Shown one piece after another: positions 1 through 11,052 of a DNA stretch of 64,000 nt. The stretch is from Podarcis raffonei (taxonomy: Eukaryota > Chordata > Lepidosauria > Squamata > Lacertidae). A program made the translations under genes and the position numbers. The stretch's first letter is position 1; every line of letters starts with the position of its first letter. Location of the stretch: the NCBI RefSeq assembly GCF_027172205.1, contig NC_070619.1, positions 3,668,001 to 3,732,000 of the forward strand, read 5' to 3'. The notes below the pieces were generated by a model. The model did no database searches. It saw only the letters and a program-made list of their open reading frames with translations, and had not been told where the DNA came from.

Positions 1-242
1 CAAGCAGGTAAACGGAGAAGAGGAATCAGAGTTCTGTGGCGCAAACCTCAGTTGTCCTGAACTAATTATGAAGAACATGATATTCTGGTCACCCCAATGG
101 TGGGGGGGTTGAAAGGACCCTGATGAGGGGGTCAAAGGCTGCAGTCCAGAGATCCGTTTGAATTCATTCTATGAGTGAATTACACACTCACAAATACTCC
201 TAACTCTTCCTCTTTGTTGCACCTTCTTGTCTTTCTGGTTAG

Positions 243-1992
243 GCCGTACCTCGTTCCAGGTGTACAAAAAGATGTCGACCTGGATATGCCAAGGTAGTTC
301 TAGAAGGAAAGCCCATTTGCTGCTATGCTTGTGCTCGGTATGCAGAAGGGACCTTCTCCGCCCAGGAAGGTGGGTGACGCCAAGGGGGAAGGTATTTCTA
401 GAGAGAGTAAACACAGGGCAGAAATTCAGTCTCACACACTTTTTGTGAGATTTCTGCAGACACTGTGGAATGTGGCTCCTTCCTCAACTTCTTTTGGATT
501 AATCACCTTTATTACATCCTGGAAGTGAGTTGAAAGGAATGATCATAAGGAAGAAATCTCTGGGGTTGAAAGTGGGCACCTATGAGAGGAATTCCCACAA
601 ACATTCCTTTTTTATTTTTTATACCAAGTCACACCAAAAAGGAAATAATGCTCACATTTATCAGAAATAATGGACAGATAATGAAAAGTAGCAAATTTTA
701 AACATTGCATGAAAGTAACAGAAAAGTGTTTGCATTTAAAAGGTTCAAACAAAGAGGTGTTTCTTCAGGATAAGGCAGGGTCCAAACAATGCAGTTAACA
801 GAAGTGGAGTGTTCACTGCCTCTCAGTTTATTCTAGATCACCATGGTGCTTTGGGGATCAAAATTAGAAAAACCTTCTTCACTACCTCTGTCTCCTTGGA
901 AGAATGGAATAATAGAAGAGTAAAGTGGTTTTTTAAAGAAACAAACGGGTTTTTTTGCCTCTCTATACTGCTTTTAACATGTTTATTTCCTGAGGTCCAC
1001 CACATACTTTTTGAAAACTTAGGTTTTGAAACTTAGGTTTTCAAAAATTAGGATTGTAAGTGATGCTGCAGCCACTCTTACTCTCTTCCCCAGATGCAGA
1101 ACATTGCACCAAATGCTCAGAATATCACCATTCAAACAAGGACAGAGATCAATGTGTCCCCAAGATTACCACCTTCCTGGCTTATGCAGAATATTTAGGA
1201 ATGGTGTTAGCTTCCGTTGCCCTCTTCTTGTCCTTAACAGCAGGCATTGTGTTGGGAATCTTCATTAAATACAAGGAAACTCCCATAGTCAAAGCCAACA
1301 ACCGGGACCTCTCCTACATCCTGCTTGTCTCCCTCCTGCTTTCCTTTTTGTCCTCCTTCCTCTTCATCGGGCGCCCAAGGAAAGAGACCTGCCTTCTCCG
1401 ACAAACGGCCTTCAGCATCATCTTCTCAGTTGCTGTTTCTTCTGTCTTGGCAAAGACCATCACGGTGGTGCTGGCCTTCCTGGCCACAAAGCCCGGGAAC
1501 AGGGTGAGGAGATGGCTGGGCAAGAGTCTGGCCAACTCCATTGTCATCTCCTGTTCTGGGGGGCAAGTTCTCATCTGCACCATCTGGCTGGGCTCTTCTC
1601 CCCCATTCCCAGAGCCCGACATGCGCTCCCAGGTGGAAGAGATCATCCTGCAATGCAGCGAAGGGTCTGTGGCCATGTTCTACGTTGCCCTCGGCTACAT
1701 GGGCTTCTTGGCTGCCACCTGCTTCACGGTGGCTTTCCTAGCCAGGAAGCTGCCTGGCTCCTTCAACGAAGCCAAGCTGATCACCTTCAGCATGCTGGTC
1801 TTCTGCAGTGTTTGGGCGTCTTTTGTGCCCACCTACCTGAGCACCAAGGGCAAGTACATGGTGGCCGTGCAGATCTTCTCTATGTTGGCCTCCAGCGCTG
1901 GGCTTCTGGGCTGCATCTTCCTTCCCAAGTGCTACATTATTGTGCTGAGGCCTGATCTGAACACAAAGGAGCACCTGACAACAAGGAATTAA
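243..1992 (+). CDS. Vomeronasal type-2 receptor (V2R), last two exons; 5' part lies off the window
   Basis: Pheromone-type class C GPCR of vomeronasal sensory neurons. Exon A (243-369, 127 nt) follows a polypyrimidine tract and AG and ends at GTGGGT. It encodes the end of the cysteine-rich linker ([11 protein letters not shown], then [17 protein letters not shown]). Exon B (1094-1992) starts after CCCCAG. The split codon G|AT restores [11 protein letters not shown], so the two exons join in frame. Exon B is open for 298 residues: seven hydrophobic segments, the loop motif [30 protein letters not shown], and the PKCYII motif near the C terminus, all typical of V2R terminal exons. The stop is TAA at 1990-1992. 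The visible part looks functional. Whether the whole gene is intact cannot be judged, because the ligand-binding exons are outside. V2Rs form large arrays in squamates, so a specific symbol is not justified. Confidence 0.93.
370..1093 (+). other. V2R intron between cysteine-rich and 7TM exons
   Basis: 724 bp from donor GTGGGT to acceptor CCCCAG. AT-rich, with no recognisable repeat or gene. A short direct duplication (GAAACTTAGGTTTT-like) lies near 1020-1045, just before the acceptor. Confidence 0.8.
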
Positions 1993-2930
1993 GGGGACAT
2001 CTGATTCTTAAAATAGTCCATGTTCCCAATGCCCTCCATGCTATTCCTCCATGTTGCTTATTCTCCATCTCTGAAAGAGATTGTGTTCATTCTTAGCTTA
2101 GGTTTTAGGAAGTCTTGTTGACATGAACAGTAAGATGGGAGGAAATGTTTTGCTACCTTGCTTTGCCAATGACTACAATGAGTCCTGGTCTACTGCCCTT
2201 AGTTTGTAAACTATTATCTTTTAATAATTTTGTGTTTTGGAAACTTATATTTCTCTCACAACAAGATAGTTTAGAGGGAGATGGCAGTTAGGGAGATGGC
2301 AGTTAGGTTTTTTAGTCTGTTTGCTTTTTTATGACTATTAACCATATCAATTCTGATATTCAACAATACTTTCTAGTTATGTCATTTCTAGATATTCAAA
2401 TATCTGTGCTCCATTTTCTACAGGTATGCTGGATCATTCATAAGCGCACTCCATCTCATTTCGTTCTCCTAAGCTTTGTATGGTAATAAACTGAGAAATT
2501 CATTTAAGTTATCTTCCGTAGTCTGTTGTTTTAATTTCTGTATTGTGCAAGCTCTGCTCCCTGTTCCAAAGAGTAGCAACTGACCTTAGTCAAGCCTTGA
2601 CTGGGATCCAATGAATTTTATTGCACTGACCAGGGTTAGGAATAGGGTTAGGGGCGAGGCAAGCGGGAAGAGAGGGGAGAGGGAACTCTCATGGGAGTGG
2701 CTCACGGGAGTGGCGGGCCGCCTACGCCAATCTGGAAGAGTCATTGTGAAAGGAGGTGGGGAGAGTAGAGCTGGGGAAGGCAATGGGTCGCGAAAGGCAG
2801 CAGTGGAAAGCGGGGAGAGGCGGGGCGGGGTTTAGTGGGGAGTGGTCACGCCCACCAGGCAGGGCAAGGCAAAGCTGACTTATTTCATTATTATTACCAA
2901 TATTAATTAGTAAGGAAATATTAATTTGGG
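1993..2930. other. V2R 3' flank; candidate polyA signal at 2485-2490
   Basis: Non-coding. AATAAA at 2485-2490 lies about 490 bp after the V2R stop and is the best visible polyadenylation signal. From about 2590 the base composition changes to GC-rich, with short purine-rich stretches. Two nearly adjacent GGGTTAG hexamer-like runs near 2632-2653 are too short to call telomeric. No gene seen. Confidence 0.6.
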
Positions 2931-2934
2931 GGAA

Positions 2935-3000
2935 TGTAATATATTATATTATATTATATTATATTATATTATATTATATTATATTATATTATATTATAAT
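2935..3000. repeat. (ATATT)n pentanucleotide microsatellite
   Basis: About 12 nearly perfect ATATT units, directly abutting the left end of a TA-flanked MITE. Confidence 0.95.
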
Positions 3001-3004
3001 TATA

Positions 3005-3403
3005 CAGGGTGATTCATAATGAAGTATACAGTTTGAACACACTACAAAAAAGAAGAATGTAATATCTTTTGTTATCTGTAACAGGATTGTTTAACTTTTT
3101 TTAGAAACAGTCACAGATATTCTGTGTGTGCACCCTTTGTCACATGACACTGTCATCATTTGCTGTCACACAACAAACTCCGTTTTGCTCAGTTCAAGAA
3201 CACAAAACGCCTTCTCCACCGCAGACGCAGCCATTTCGCCTGACTAGTCACGTGACACGCGCACTATCACCTCCATCACTTCCCTCAGTCACGGAACACA
3301 AACTTTATGAGTACATCTGCCTCACGGTTCGCAGGCACCTGGTCCATGTCGGCACCTGTCTTACAGGATCTGGAAACTGTATATTTCATTATGAATTACC
3401 CCG
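3005..3403. mobile_element. Short TA-flanked inverted-repeat DNA transposon (MITE)
   Basis: Ends are inverted copies of each other over about 30 bp (left CAGGGTGATTCATAATGAAG, right its near complement), with TA on both outer sides. The length of about 400 bp and the lack of a transposase frame indicate a non-autonomous element. The TA target site suggests the Tc1/mariner superfamily; the family is not identified. Confidence 0.8.
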
Positions 3404-3684
3404 TATTATATTGTTTTGTGTCCAATCACTGCATTACTATAGGATACTTCATTTCAATCAATCAAATCTTTATTACGGTAGTAGACCAGCATCAGTAGGG
3501 TGTAAAACGTTTTGGAAAGCTAAAAAGTATTAAAACACAAAGTATACATAAAAGTCTAAAAGAAGCTAAAAGAAGGGTTTTGGAGCATTAAACGGATGTG
3601 GAAGAGCATAAAAGGTTAGTATATAAAAGACTATGGCTTTCAGTTTACAGGCCACTCTGATATTAATGTTCATTAAATCTAGTG
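3404..3684. other. Unassigned AT-rich spacer
   Basis: Starts with an ATCAATCAAATC-type tail next to CTTTATTACGG, which may be the inverted 3' end of a non-LTR element. Nothing else recognised. Confidence 0.4.
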
Positions 3685-3958
3685 TAACAACAACAATGAC
3701 AATTTATTTATACCCCACCCATCTAGCTTGGTTTCCCCAGCCACTCTGGGCGGCTGCCAATAGAATATTTAAAACACGATAAATGCATCAAACATTAAAA
3801 ATTTCCATAAACAGGGCTACCTTCAGATGTTTTCTAAAAGTCAGGTAGTTGTTTCTTTCCTTGACATCTGCTGGGAGGGCGTTCCACAGGGCGGGCGCCA
3901 CCACCAAGAAGGCCCTCTGCCTGGTTCCCGCTTTGTGGCACAGGTCATCATCCGATGA
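3685..3958 (-). mobile_element. 3' end fragment of a CR1/L2/L3-group LINE
   Basis: Reverse-strand copy of a family seen at least six times here (also 13136-14133, 40225-40360, 41310-41690, 62520-62935). The shared signature on the plus strand is a TTTATACCCC(G/A)CCCATCT start, CCACTCTGGGCGGCT, then the stretch encoding the C-terminal reverse transcriptase region. Confidence 0.8.
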
Positions 3959-4114
3959 ATTGGGAGCGTCATTTATTTCTGTGTTTATATTTAAAGAAAT
4001 TATGCATTTTAACAGTATTGCACCTTGATTGTAATATTAAGAATGCACTTAAAATTACTATGCACAACAATGAATAAGTGATTGCAATGCACACATAGTG
4101 AAGCAGTATAAATA

Positions 4115-4613
4115 CCATATTTTTCGCTCTGTAACACGCACCTGACCATAACACGCACATCGTTTTTAGAGGAGGAAAACAAGGGAAAAAACATTCTGAA
4201 TGAAACAGTGGATGTATCATTTTTGTGCTTCATGCTGTGGCCACAGACATGTGATCTGATGGTGAATTTGGGGTGACCCAATGCAAAAATCCTGAGAATT
4301 CCTGTGGATCCATGCTTTTTAACCACGTTTTTGCACCATTGCAGCCCCAGGCAACAGTGGGTGCGTGATTTTGGGGGGGCAGGCTGTAGCCATGGACATG
4401 CTATGTGATCTGATGGTGAATTTGGGGTGACCCAATGCAAAGATCCTGAGGATCCATGTGGATCTATGCTTTGTAACCACATTTTAAGTGGGGAGCGAAG
4501 GAAAAACAAAGAAGGGACATGAGAGGGGTGTGCAGAGAAGCAGCTGGCTAAGAATGCAGGAGAGGGATTTAACGGGAGGGAGGAAAGGCAAAAGTTTCCC
4601 CCCACCCAAGCCA

Positions 4614-4674
<61 letters not shown>

Positions 4675-5074
4675 GTCTCTCTCTCCCCCCCTCTCTCTCC
4701 CTCCCCCCCCCTCTCTCCCTCTCCCCCAGCAGCACCGGAGCACAGAGAGGAATTAGAAGGAACACACTCTGCTTTCCCCTCTGCTTGCCTGGAGGGGAGG
4801 GGCTTTCCCTGCTCTTTGTTCCGTTTCAGCAAACACAGCAAGGAAACAGAGGCGGGTGGGCAGTAAGACCCTGAGGCAGAATGCAGGAAAGCAGCCGCTT
4901 CCTCTTTTCAGATTTCCCTTCTCCGTGAAGCGCGATTTGATTTTTGCCTGATTTTTGTTCCTGCGCTCGCCCTAGTCGGCTCCAGGGACCACACATTCGC
5001 TCAATAACACGCACAGACATTTCCCCTTCCTTTTTAGGAGAAAAAATCTGCGTGTTATAGAGGGAAAAATACCG
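4115..5074. mobile_element. TA-flanked inverted-repeat element, family T, copy 1
   Basis: Terminal sequence CCATATTTTTCGCTCTGTAA at the left and its complement at the right, flanked by TA on both sides. Subterminal parts (ACACGCACCTGACC; CATTTCCCCTTCCTTTTTAGG) recur in the three other copies at 38376, 44879 and 53282. The interior holds a CT microsatellite and a partial duplication around 4225-4300 and 4370-4480. No transposase frame; superfamily not assigned. Confidence 0.8.
4617..4732. repeat. (CT)n / polypyrimidine tract
   Basis: About 40 bp of pure CT followed by interrupted CT and C runs, inside T element copy 1. Confidence 0.95.
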
Positions 5075-5177
5075 TATGTGTGAACAATGTTCTTAAAAAC
5101 ATTTGTTAACCAAGTCTAATATTACTATCTTTCTTATTGTGATTATTATTACTTATATTGCTACTAATCCCAGTGGC

Positions 5178-5275
5178 TTACAAGACTGAGCTCTATTCTG
5201 CCTTGGTCAGACGCCACCTGGAATACTGTGTCCAATTCCGGGCACCACAATTTAAGAAGGATGTTGACCAATGGG
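5178..5275 (+). mobile_element. CR1 reverse transcriptase fragment
   Basis: Translates to LVRRHLEYCVQFRAPQFKKD, the conserved RT-tail motif of CR1 elements. Truncated on both sides. It is followed by a short piece (5286-5344) matching the gene-like exon at 15736 and then by satellite array 1. Confidence 0.75.
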
Positions 5276-5344
5276 AAGGAACCCCTCACCCCCCAGAGAG
5301 ATGCCGGCTCAGAAAGCCCCCTGAGCTTAGACTACGAAGCCTCT

Positions 5345-7396
5345 GAGGGCGTGCAGAGTGCACATCCCCCAGGGGCCCCTCTCTCTCCCGGGCTCACCTA
5401 GGGGTCCTGCCCCTGCCAGCCTCTCCGGCCTCTGAGCGCGTGCAGAGTGCACATCCCCCAGGGGCCCCTCTCTCTCCCGGGCTCACCTGGGGGCCCTGCC
5501 CCTGCCAGCCTCTCCGGCCTCTGAGGGCGTGCAGAGTGCACATCCCCCAGGGGCCCCTCTCTCTCCCGGGCTCACCTAGGGGTCCTGCCCCTGCCAGCCT
5601 CTCCGGCCTCTGAGCGCGTGCAGAGTGCACATCCCCCAGGGGCCCCTCTCTCTCCCGGGCTCACCTGGGGCCCTGCCCCTGCCAGCCTCTCCGGCCTCTG
5701 AGGGCGTGCAGAGTGCACATCCCCCAGTGGCCCCTCTCTCTCCCGGGCTCACCTGGGGCCCTGCCCCTGCCAGCCTCTCCGGCCTCTGAGCGCGTGCAGA
5801 GTGCACATCCCCCAGGGGCCCCTCTCTCTCCCGGGCTCACCTGGGGGCCCTGCCCCTGCCAGCCTCTCCGGCCTCTGAGGGCGTGCAGAGTGCAGATCCC
5901 CCAGGGGCCCCTCTCTCTCCCGGGCTCACCTGGGGGCCCTGCCCCTGCCAGCCTCTCCGGCCTCTGAGGGCGTGCAGAGTGCACATCCCCCAGGGGCCCC
6001 TCTCTCTCCCGGGCTCACCTGGGGTCCTGCCCCTGCCAGCCTCTCCGGCCTCTGAGGGCGTGCAGAGTGCACATCCCCCAGGGGCCCCTCTCTCTCCCGG
6101 GCTCACCTGGGGTCCTGCCCCTGCCAGCCTCTCCGGCCTCTGAGGGCGTGCAGAGTGCAGATCCCCCAGGGGCCCCTCTCTCTCCCGGGCTCACCTGGGG
6201 CCCTGCCCCTGCCAGCCTCTCCGGCCTCTGAGGGCGTGCAGAGTGCAGATCCCCCAGGGGCCCCTCTCTCTCCCGGGCTCACCTGGGGCCCTGCCCCTGC
6301 CAGCCTCTCCGGCCTCTGAGGGCGTGCAGAGTGCAGATCCCCCAGGGGCCCCTCTCTCTCCCGGGCTCACCTGGGGCCCTGCCCCTGCCAGCCTCTCCGG
6401 CCTCTGAGGGCGTGCAGAGTGCAGATCCCCCAGTGGCCCCTCTCTCTCCCGGGCTCACCTGGGGGCCCTGCCCCTGCCAGCCTCTCCGGCCTCTGAGGGC
6501 GTGCAGAGTGCAACCCCCCAGGGGCCCCTCTCTCTCCCGGGCTCACCTGGGGGCCCTGCCCCTGCCAGCCTCTCCGGCCTCTGAGGGCGTGCAGAGTGCA
6601 CATCCCCCAGGGGCCCCTCTCTCTCCCGGGCTCACCTGGGGCCCTGCCCCTGCCAGCCTCTCCGGCCTCTGAGGGCGTGCAGAGTGCAGATCCCCCAGGG
6701 GCCCCTCTCTCTCCCGGGCTCACCTGGGGCCCTGCCCCTGCCAGCCTCTCCGGCCTCTGAGGGCGTGCAGAGTGCAGATCCCCCAGGGGCCCCTCTCTCT
6801 CCCGGGCTCACCTGGGGCCCTGCCCCTGCCAGCCTCTCCGGCCTCTGAGGGCGTGCAGAGTGCAGATCCCCCAGTGGCCCCTCTCTCTCCCGGGCTCACC
6901 TGGGGGCCCTGCCCCTGCCAGCCTCTCCGGCCTCTGAGGGCGTGCAGAGTGCACATCCCCCAGGGGCCCCTCTCTCTCCCGGGCTCACCTGGGGGCCCTG
7001 CCCCTGCCAGCCTCTCCGGCCTCTGAGGGCGTGCAGAGTGCAACCCCCCAGGGGCCCCTCTCTCTCCCGGGCTCACCTGGGGGCCCTGCCCCTGCCAGCC
7101 TCTCCGGCCTCTGAGGGCGTGCAGAGTGCACATCCCCCAGGGGCCCCTCTCTCTCCCGGGCTCACCTGGGGGCCCTGCCCCTGCCAGCCTCTCCGGCCTC
7201 TGAGGGCGTGCAGAGTGCACATCCCCCAGGGGCCCCTCTCTCTCCCGGGCTCACCTGGGGGCCCTGCCCCTGCCAGCCTCTCCGGCCTCTGAGGGCGTGC
7301 AGAGTGCAGATCCCCCAGGGGCCCCTCTCTCTCCCGGGCTCACCTGGGGCCCTGCCCCTGCCAGCCTCTCCGGCCTCTGAGGGCGTGCAGAGTGCA
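5345..7396 (-). repeat. Satellite array 1: about 23 units of 88 bp derived from the RPS28 exon 1/intron 1 junction
   Basis: Twenty-four starts of the GCGTGCAGAGTG landmark give 23 full units, average 88.3 bp. The reverse complement of a unit matches RPS28 37817-37864 at about 43 of 48 positions by eye (end of coding exon 1, CAG, 5' splice site, first intron bases). The last 23 bases are identical to 37924-37946 of RPS28 intron 1. Every unit therefore carries CAG|GTGAGC on the minus strand, and the RPS28 peptide [11 protein letters not shown] appears as GRRGWQGQGPQ. Variants of the GTGCACATCC / GTGCAGATCC / GTGCAACCCC position occur in a partly repeated order, suggesting unequal exchange. Open frames through the array are repeat artefacts. 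Confidence 0.95.
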
Positions 7397-7605
7397 GCTG
7401 GATGGGCTGCAGGCGGCTGGTGTCCCTGGCGGAGGCAGAGGCAGGAGGGCCATGGAGCCAGGCTTTGAGATCCCCTCGGAGGGGAAGGGGCCACCTTCAA
7501 AAGGCCCTGCGACTCCCGCCAGCCTCTGCCAGCACGGTCCACACTGGGGGGGGGGCAGACTTCCCAGCATGCATTGCCAGCTCCGTCAGGCCAATGGTCG
7601 ATTCC
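7397..7605 (-). pseudogene. Decayed copy of RPS28 promoter and start of exon 1 (relic 1)
   Basis: On the minus strand this matches the RPS28 region 37520-37797 in order: the GGGAATCGAC block, the CCTGACGG block, GCATGCTGGGAAG, CCCCTCCGAGGG, GCCTCCGCC, then GACAC(G/C)AGCCGC and GCAGCCCATC(A/C)AGCTG. The start codon is AGG (7425-7427 on the plus strand) instead of ATG, and the TATATAAA box has become GATCTCAAA. After CAGCTG the sequence jumps directly into the 88-bp array, skipping the middle of exon 1. Exon 2 is absent. It is non-coding and presumably promoter-dead, although CpG-rich pieces remain. Confidence 0.9.
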
Positions 7606-9300
7606 CAGCATCAATAAATTTGAAATTTACTGGTTTTTCCAGTGTATAACCAAATAAATCAATCTCAAGGTGTCTTCTGTTCGGTTTCACTTATTAGCTT
7701 TATGGATAAATTAACCTCTATTAGGTTTCATTTCCCTCACATCCTTCTTCCCAGCATGCTTTGCTGCCCCTTCTTCTCACAAACAAGGATCCTGTTTCCT
7801 ATAATTGAAATTTCCCCCTTTTTCCAATGTATAACTAAATAAATAAGTCCCAAGATGTCTTCTGTTAGGTTTCACTTATTAGCTTTATCGATAAATTATC
7901 CTTTATTAGGTTTCATTTCATTTCCCTCACTTCCTTCTTCCCAGCATGCTTTGCTGCCCCTTCTCACAAACAAGAATCCTGTGTTCTATAATTGAAATTT
8001 CCCCCTTTTTCCAATGTATAACTGAATAAATTAATCCCAAGGTGTCATTTGTTAGATGCCACATATTAACTTTACTGAAAAATTGAAAAAAGGTGTCATG
8101 TCAGTTCCCTCACGTCCTTCCTCCCAGCATGCTTTGCTACCCCATCTTCTCCCAAGTATCCTGTTTCCTATCATTGAAATGTATTCATTTTCCAATGTAT
8201 AACGAAATAAATAAATCCCAAGGTGTCTTTTGTTTGATTTCACTTATAAATTAACCTCTATCAGGTTTCATTTCATTTCCCTCACATCCTTCTTCCCAGC
8301 ATGCTTTGCTGCCCATTCTTCTCACAAACAAGGATCCTCAATTATAGAATTGAAATTTACTTGTTTTCCAATGTATAACTAAATAAATTAATCCTAAGGT
8401 GTCTTTTGTTAGGTATCACATATTTGCTTTATTGATAAATTATCCTTTATTAGGTGTCATTTCAGTTCCCTCATGTCTTTCTTCCCAGCATGCTTTGCTG
8501 CCCCTTCTCACAAACAAGGATCCTGTTTCCTATAATTGAAATTTACCCTTTTTCCAATGTATAACTAACTAAATAAATCCCAAGATGTCTTCTGTTAGGT
8601 TTCACTTATTAGCTTTATCGATAAATTATCCTTTATTAGGTTTCATTTCATTTCCCTCACTTCCTTCTTCCCAGCATGCTTTGCTGCCCCTTCTCACAAA
8701 CAAGAATCCTGTGTTCTATAATTGAAATTTCCCCCTTTTTCCAATGTATAACTGAATAAATTAATCCCAAGGTGTCATTTGTTAGATGCCACATATTAAC
8801 TTTATTGAAAAATTGAAAAAAGGTGTCATGTCAGTTCCCTCACGTCCTTCCTCCCAGCATGCTCTGCTACCCCATCTTCTCACAAGTATCCTGTTTCCTA
8901 TCATTGAAATTTATTCATTTTCCAATGTATAACGAAATAAATAAATCCCAAGGTGTCTTTTGTTTGATTTCACTTATTAGCTTTATGGATAAATTAACCT
9001 CTATCAGGTTTCATTTCATTTCCCTCACATCCTTCTTCCCAGCATGCTTTGCTGCCCATTCTTCTCACAAACAAGGATCCTCAATTATAGAATTGAAATT
9101 TACTTGTTTTCCAATGTATAACTAAATAAGTTAATCCTAAGGTGTCTTTTGTTAGGTATCACATATTTGCTTTATTGATAAATTATCCTTTATTAGGTGT
9201 CATTTCAGTTCCCTCATGTCCTTCTTCCCAGCATCCTTTGCTACCCCATCTTCTCACAAATATCCTGTTTCCTATAATTTTATTTTTCTCTAGACATAAT
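7606..9300 (-). repeat. Tandem array of a 185-186 bp unit from the RPS28 upstream flank (about 9-10 copies)
   Basis: Landmarks TTCCCAGCATGCTTTGCTG, CAATGTATAAC and CCCAAGGTGTC recur at about 185-bp steps from 7650 to 9240. The same sequence occurs once, in reverse orientation, at 37265-37495 just upstream of RPS28 (AGCAAAGCATGCTGGGAAG there). Some units are nearly identical (for example 7860-8100 versus 8600-8840), pointing to block duplication within the array. Confidence 0.92.
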
Positions 9301-9400
9301 TGTATTCTTCCATTTAGGCTTGTCGAAGGGGCGGAGTGATGGAGAAAGAGAGAAGGCTTTTCCTCACAGCCTTTCCCTCGCCATTCCCAGGCACTCATAA
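9290..9400 (-). other. Outer flank of satellite 1, homologous to 37165-37262 upstream of RPS28
   Basis: The plus-strand order CTCTAGAC, ATTCTTCCATTTAG, GAGAAAGAGAGA, CTTTCCTCACAGC, TTTCCCTC mirrors the reverse complement of 37165-37262. This marks the outer limit of the RPS28-derived segment. Confidence 0.85.
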
Positions 9401-9898
9401 ACCCACAGAACAAAGGTTGTGAATTCCACCAAATCAAGCCATGTTTACCGGGACCTTATAACTTTGAGTGTGGAGCAAGCGTATGATCCTCGGATGAAGG
9501 GTGTCATAGAAATTTAATAAAATTAAGTTACTTTAATACATGTAATAATAATATTGCCTTGGCCTGCTTGGCTGAAAAATTTCGCATGGCTTCTGGACTG
9601 AGGCAAGAAGTCTCCTTGCCACTGACATCATTTCACCCATGATGATGTCATCAATAATGCTGTGACCTCATGTCTCCAGGGGCTTGGAGCAACACTGGCG
9701 AGGGGAGCTTTCATTTCCTTATCCCCGCCGAGGGTTAGAAAGATTTGAAAGAGATGGAGGAGATGAAGGTCAGGAAAGACCATTCAAACTGGCTGCCTCT
9801 GGTTGCTAACCTTCATTCTGGCAGATTATTATCAAACTGCCCTGCCTTCTTTTTCGATGGGGGGGCGGGGAGCCTCAAAGTGGTTTACAAAATAATTA

Positions 9899-9943
<45 letters not shown>

Positions 9944-10120
9944 TAATAAAGCAGTATAGAAATTGAATAGATAAATAATAAATTGTATACCACCCTATAC
10001 CCATAAATCTCAGGGCGGTTCACAGCATCAAATAAACAAAATAAAGAACACAAAATACATAATAAAAGCAAAGACAACCCAATAATCTATAGCCAGTAAA
10101 AGCTTTGTTTTCTCTCCTCT
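9401..10120. other. Repeat-rich spacer with LINE tails and (AAT)n
   Basis: Contains an L2-like 3' tail (GATCCTCGGATGAAGGGTG, about 9475-9530), an (AAT)n tract at 9900-9945, and a reverse-strand L2-type 3' end at about 9950-10090 (ACCACCCTATACCC, CTCAGGGCGGTTCACA). 9560-9830 has no recognisable content. Confidence 0.55.
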
Positions 10121-10129
10121 GCAGATCGG

Positions 10130-11040
10130 GCTGCTATTAGAGGGACAGGAGCAGGCCCGGCCACTTTCCTGATCAGTTGGCAACACTATAAAGAAGTATT
10201 ACAGAAGGTCTCATCCTGGCATGATTTGCTATCTTGCCAATCCCAAGGCCTGAAGGGACCCCGGTGGCCTGCTCTTCCTCGGCTGACCCTTCCTCTGAAG
10301 GAGGGGGTCTCTAGCTTGGGGGTCCTCCCTGGCCTTCCCTCAGCTTCCCCTCTCTGGACAGGGGCAGCCTGACTTCTGTGGTCTCTGCTCTGGTAGCCTC
10401 AAGGTCCGCATCCTGCAATGCATTGTATGGAGGGCTGCCTCTGAAGGTTGCTCACCAGGGCAAGATGGGTTCTGACCCTGATCCTGGCCTGACTGCGCCA
10501 GCTGGGCCCAATGCATTGTGCTGCGTTTAATTGAGAAAGCCTTCAATGGCTCGGGAGCACAGGGAGAATTGCCCTTTGCTTGGATCCTGCTTGCTGGTTT
10601 CCCACAGGCATCAGAGCAGGATCCTACTCCGGGCTGTTGGCCGTATCCAGCCGGATTCTTCTGATGTCCTTATGTCCAAAGGGGCTCCAAATGAGCAAAC
10701 CAGCCAGTGGGCCATTTCCTCTTCTGCAGGATGAAGCTCCAGGATCTGGAGAACAACCAGGGCTGGCGCCTCCAACCCAGCGGCGCCCAGGACCCTGTTG
10801 CCACATCTGGGGAAGTCTTCTCCTGTGCCTGCAGAGGCCAGGAGGAAACAGCTGTGGCAGGTCTCCGTGGGGATGCTGAGATGGAGGACTCTGGGAGAGA
10901 GGGAGGTCCTGGACTCCATCCTCCAGGATCTCCTTCCACCTCCCCGGGGGGGGGGGTGATGTTATGCAGCGAGAACCAGAATTCCCCAACCTCTAAATGT
11001 TCTGGGCTGTATGGTGGTTGTGGCTGGTGGCCGCTGAGAT
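10130..11040 (+). other. Gene-like fragment, duplicated unit 1 (unrecognised)
   Basis: An exon-like stretch after TCTTCTGCAG at 10728 stays open for about 80 codons (MKLQDLENNQGW, later ACRGQEETAVAGL). The 75 bp before it (TCCAAAGGGGCTCCAAATGA) recurs before the exon-like stretch at 11434, so the two are diverged duplicates. I recognise no protein family. It may be decayed. Confidence 0.35.
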
Positions 11041-11052
11041 CCCCTTCACTCT

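Noticed and set aside
1314-1974. Antisense and shifted frames within the V2R exon
   Set aside because: Shadows of the strongly coding V2R 7TM frame.
2632-2653. Interstitial telomere repeat
   Set aside because: Only two GGGTTAG-like hexamers with interruptions; expected by chance.
4484-4841. Arg/Glu-repeat protein from the CT tract
   Set aside because: Dipeptide repeats from a CT microsatellite inside a MITE.
5394-7614. Long open frames on both strands across the 88-bp array (and again at 27310-28621)
   Set aside because: They come from a stop-free GC-rich tandem repeat; unit lengths alternate between 87 and 90 so the frame is not kept, and they show no start context or splice support.
7606-9300. 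CRISPR-like array
   Set aside because: Unit-length tandem repeats without unique spacers, in a vertebrate genome.
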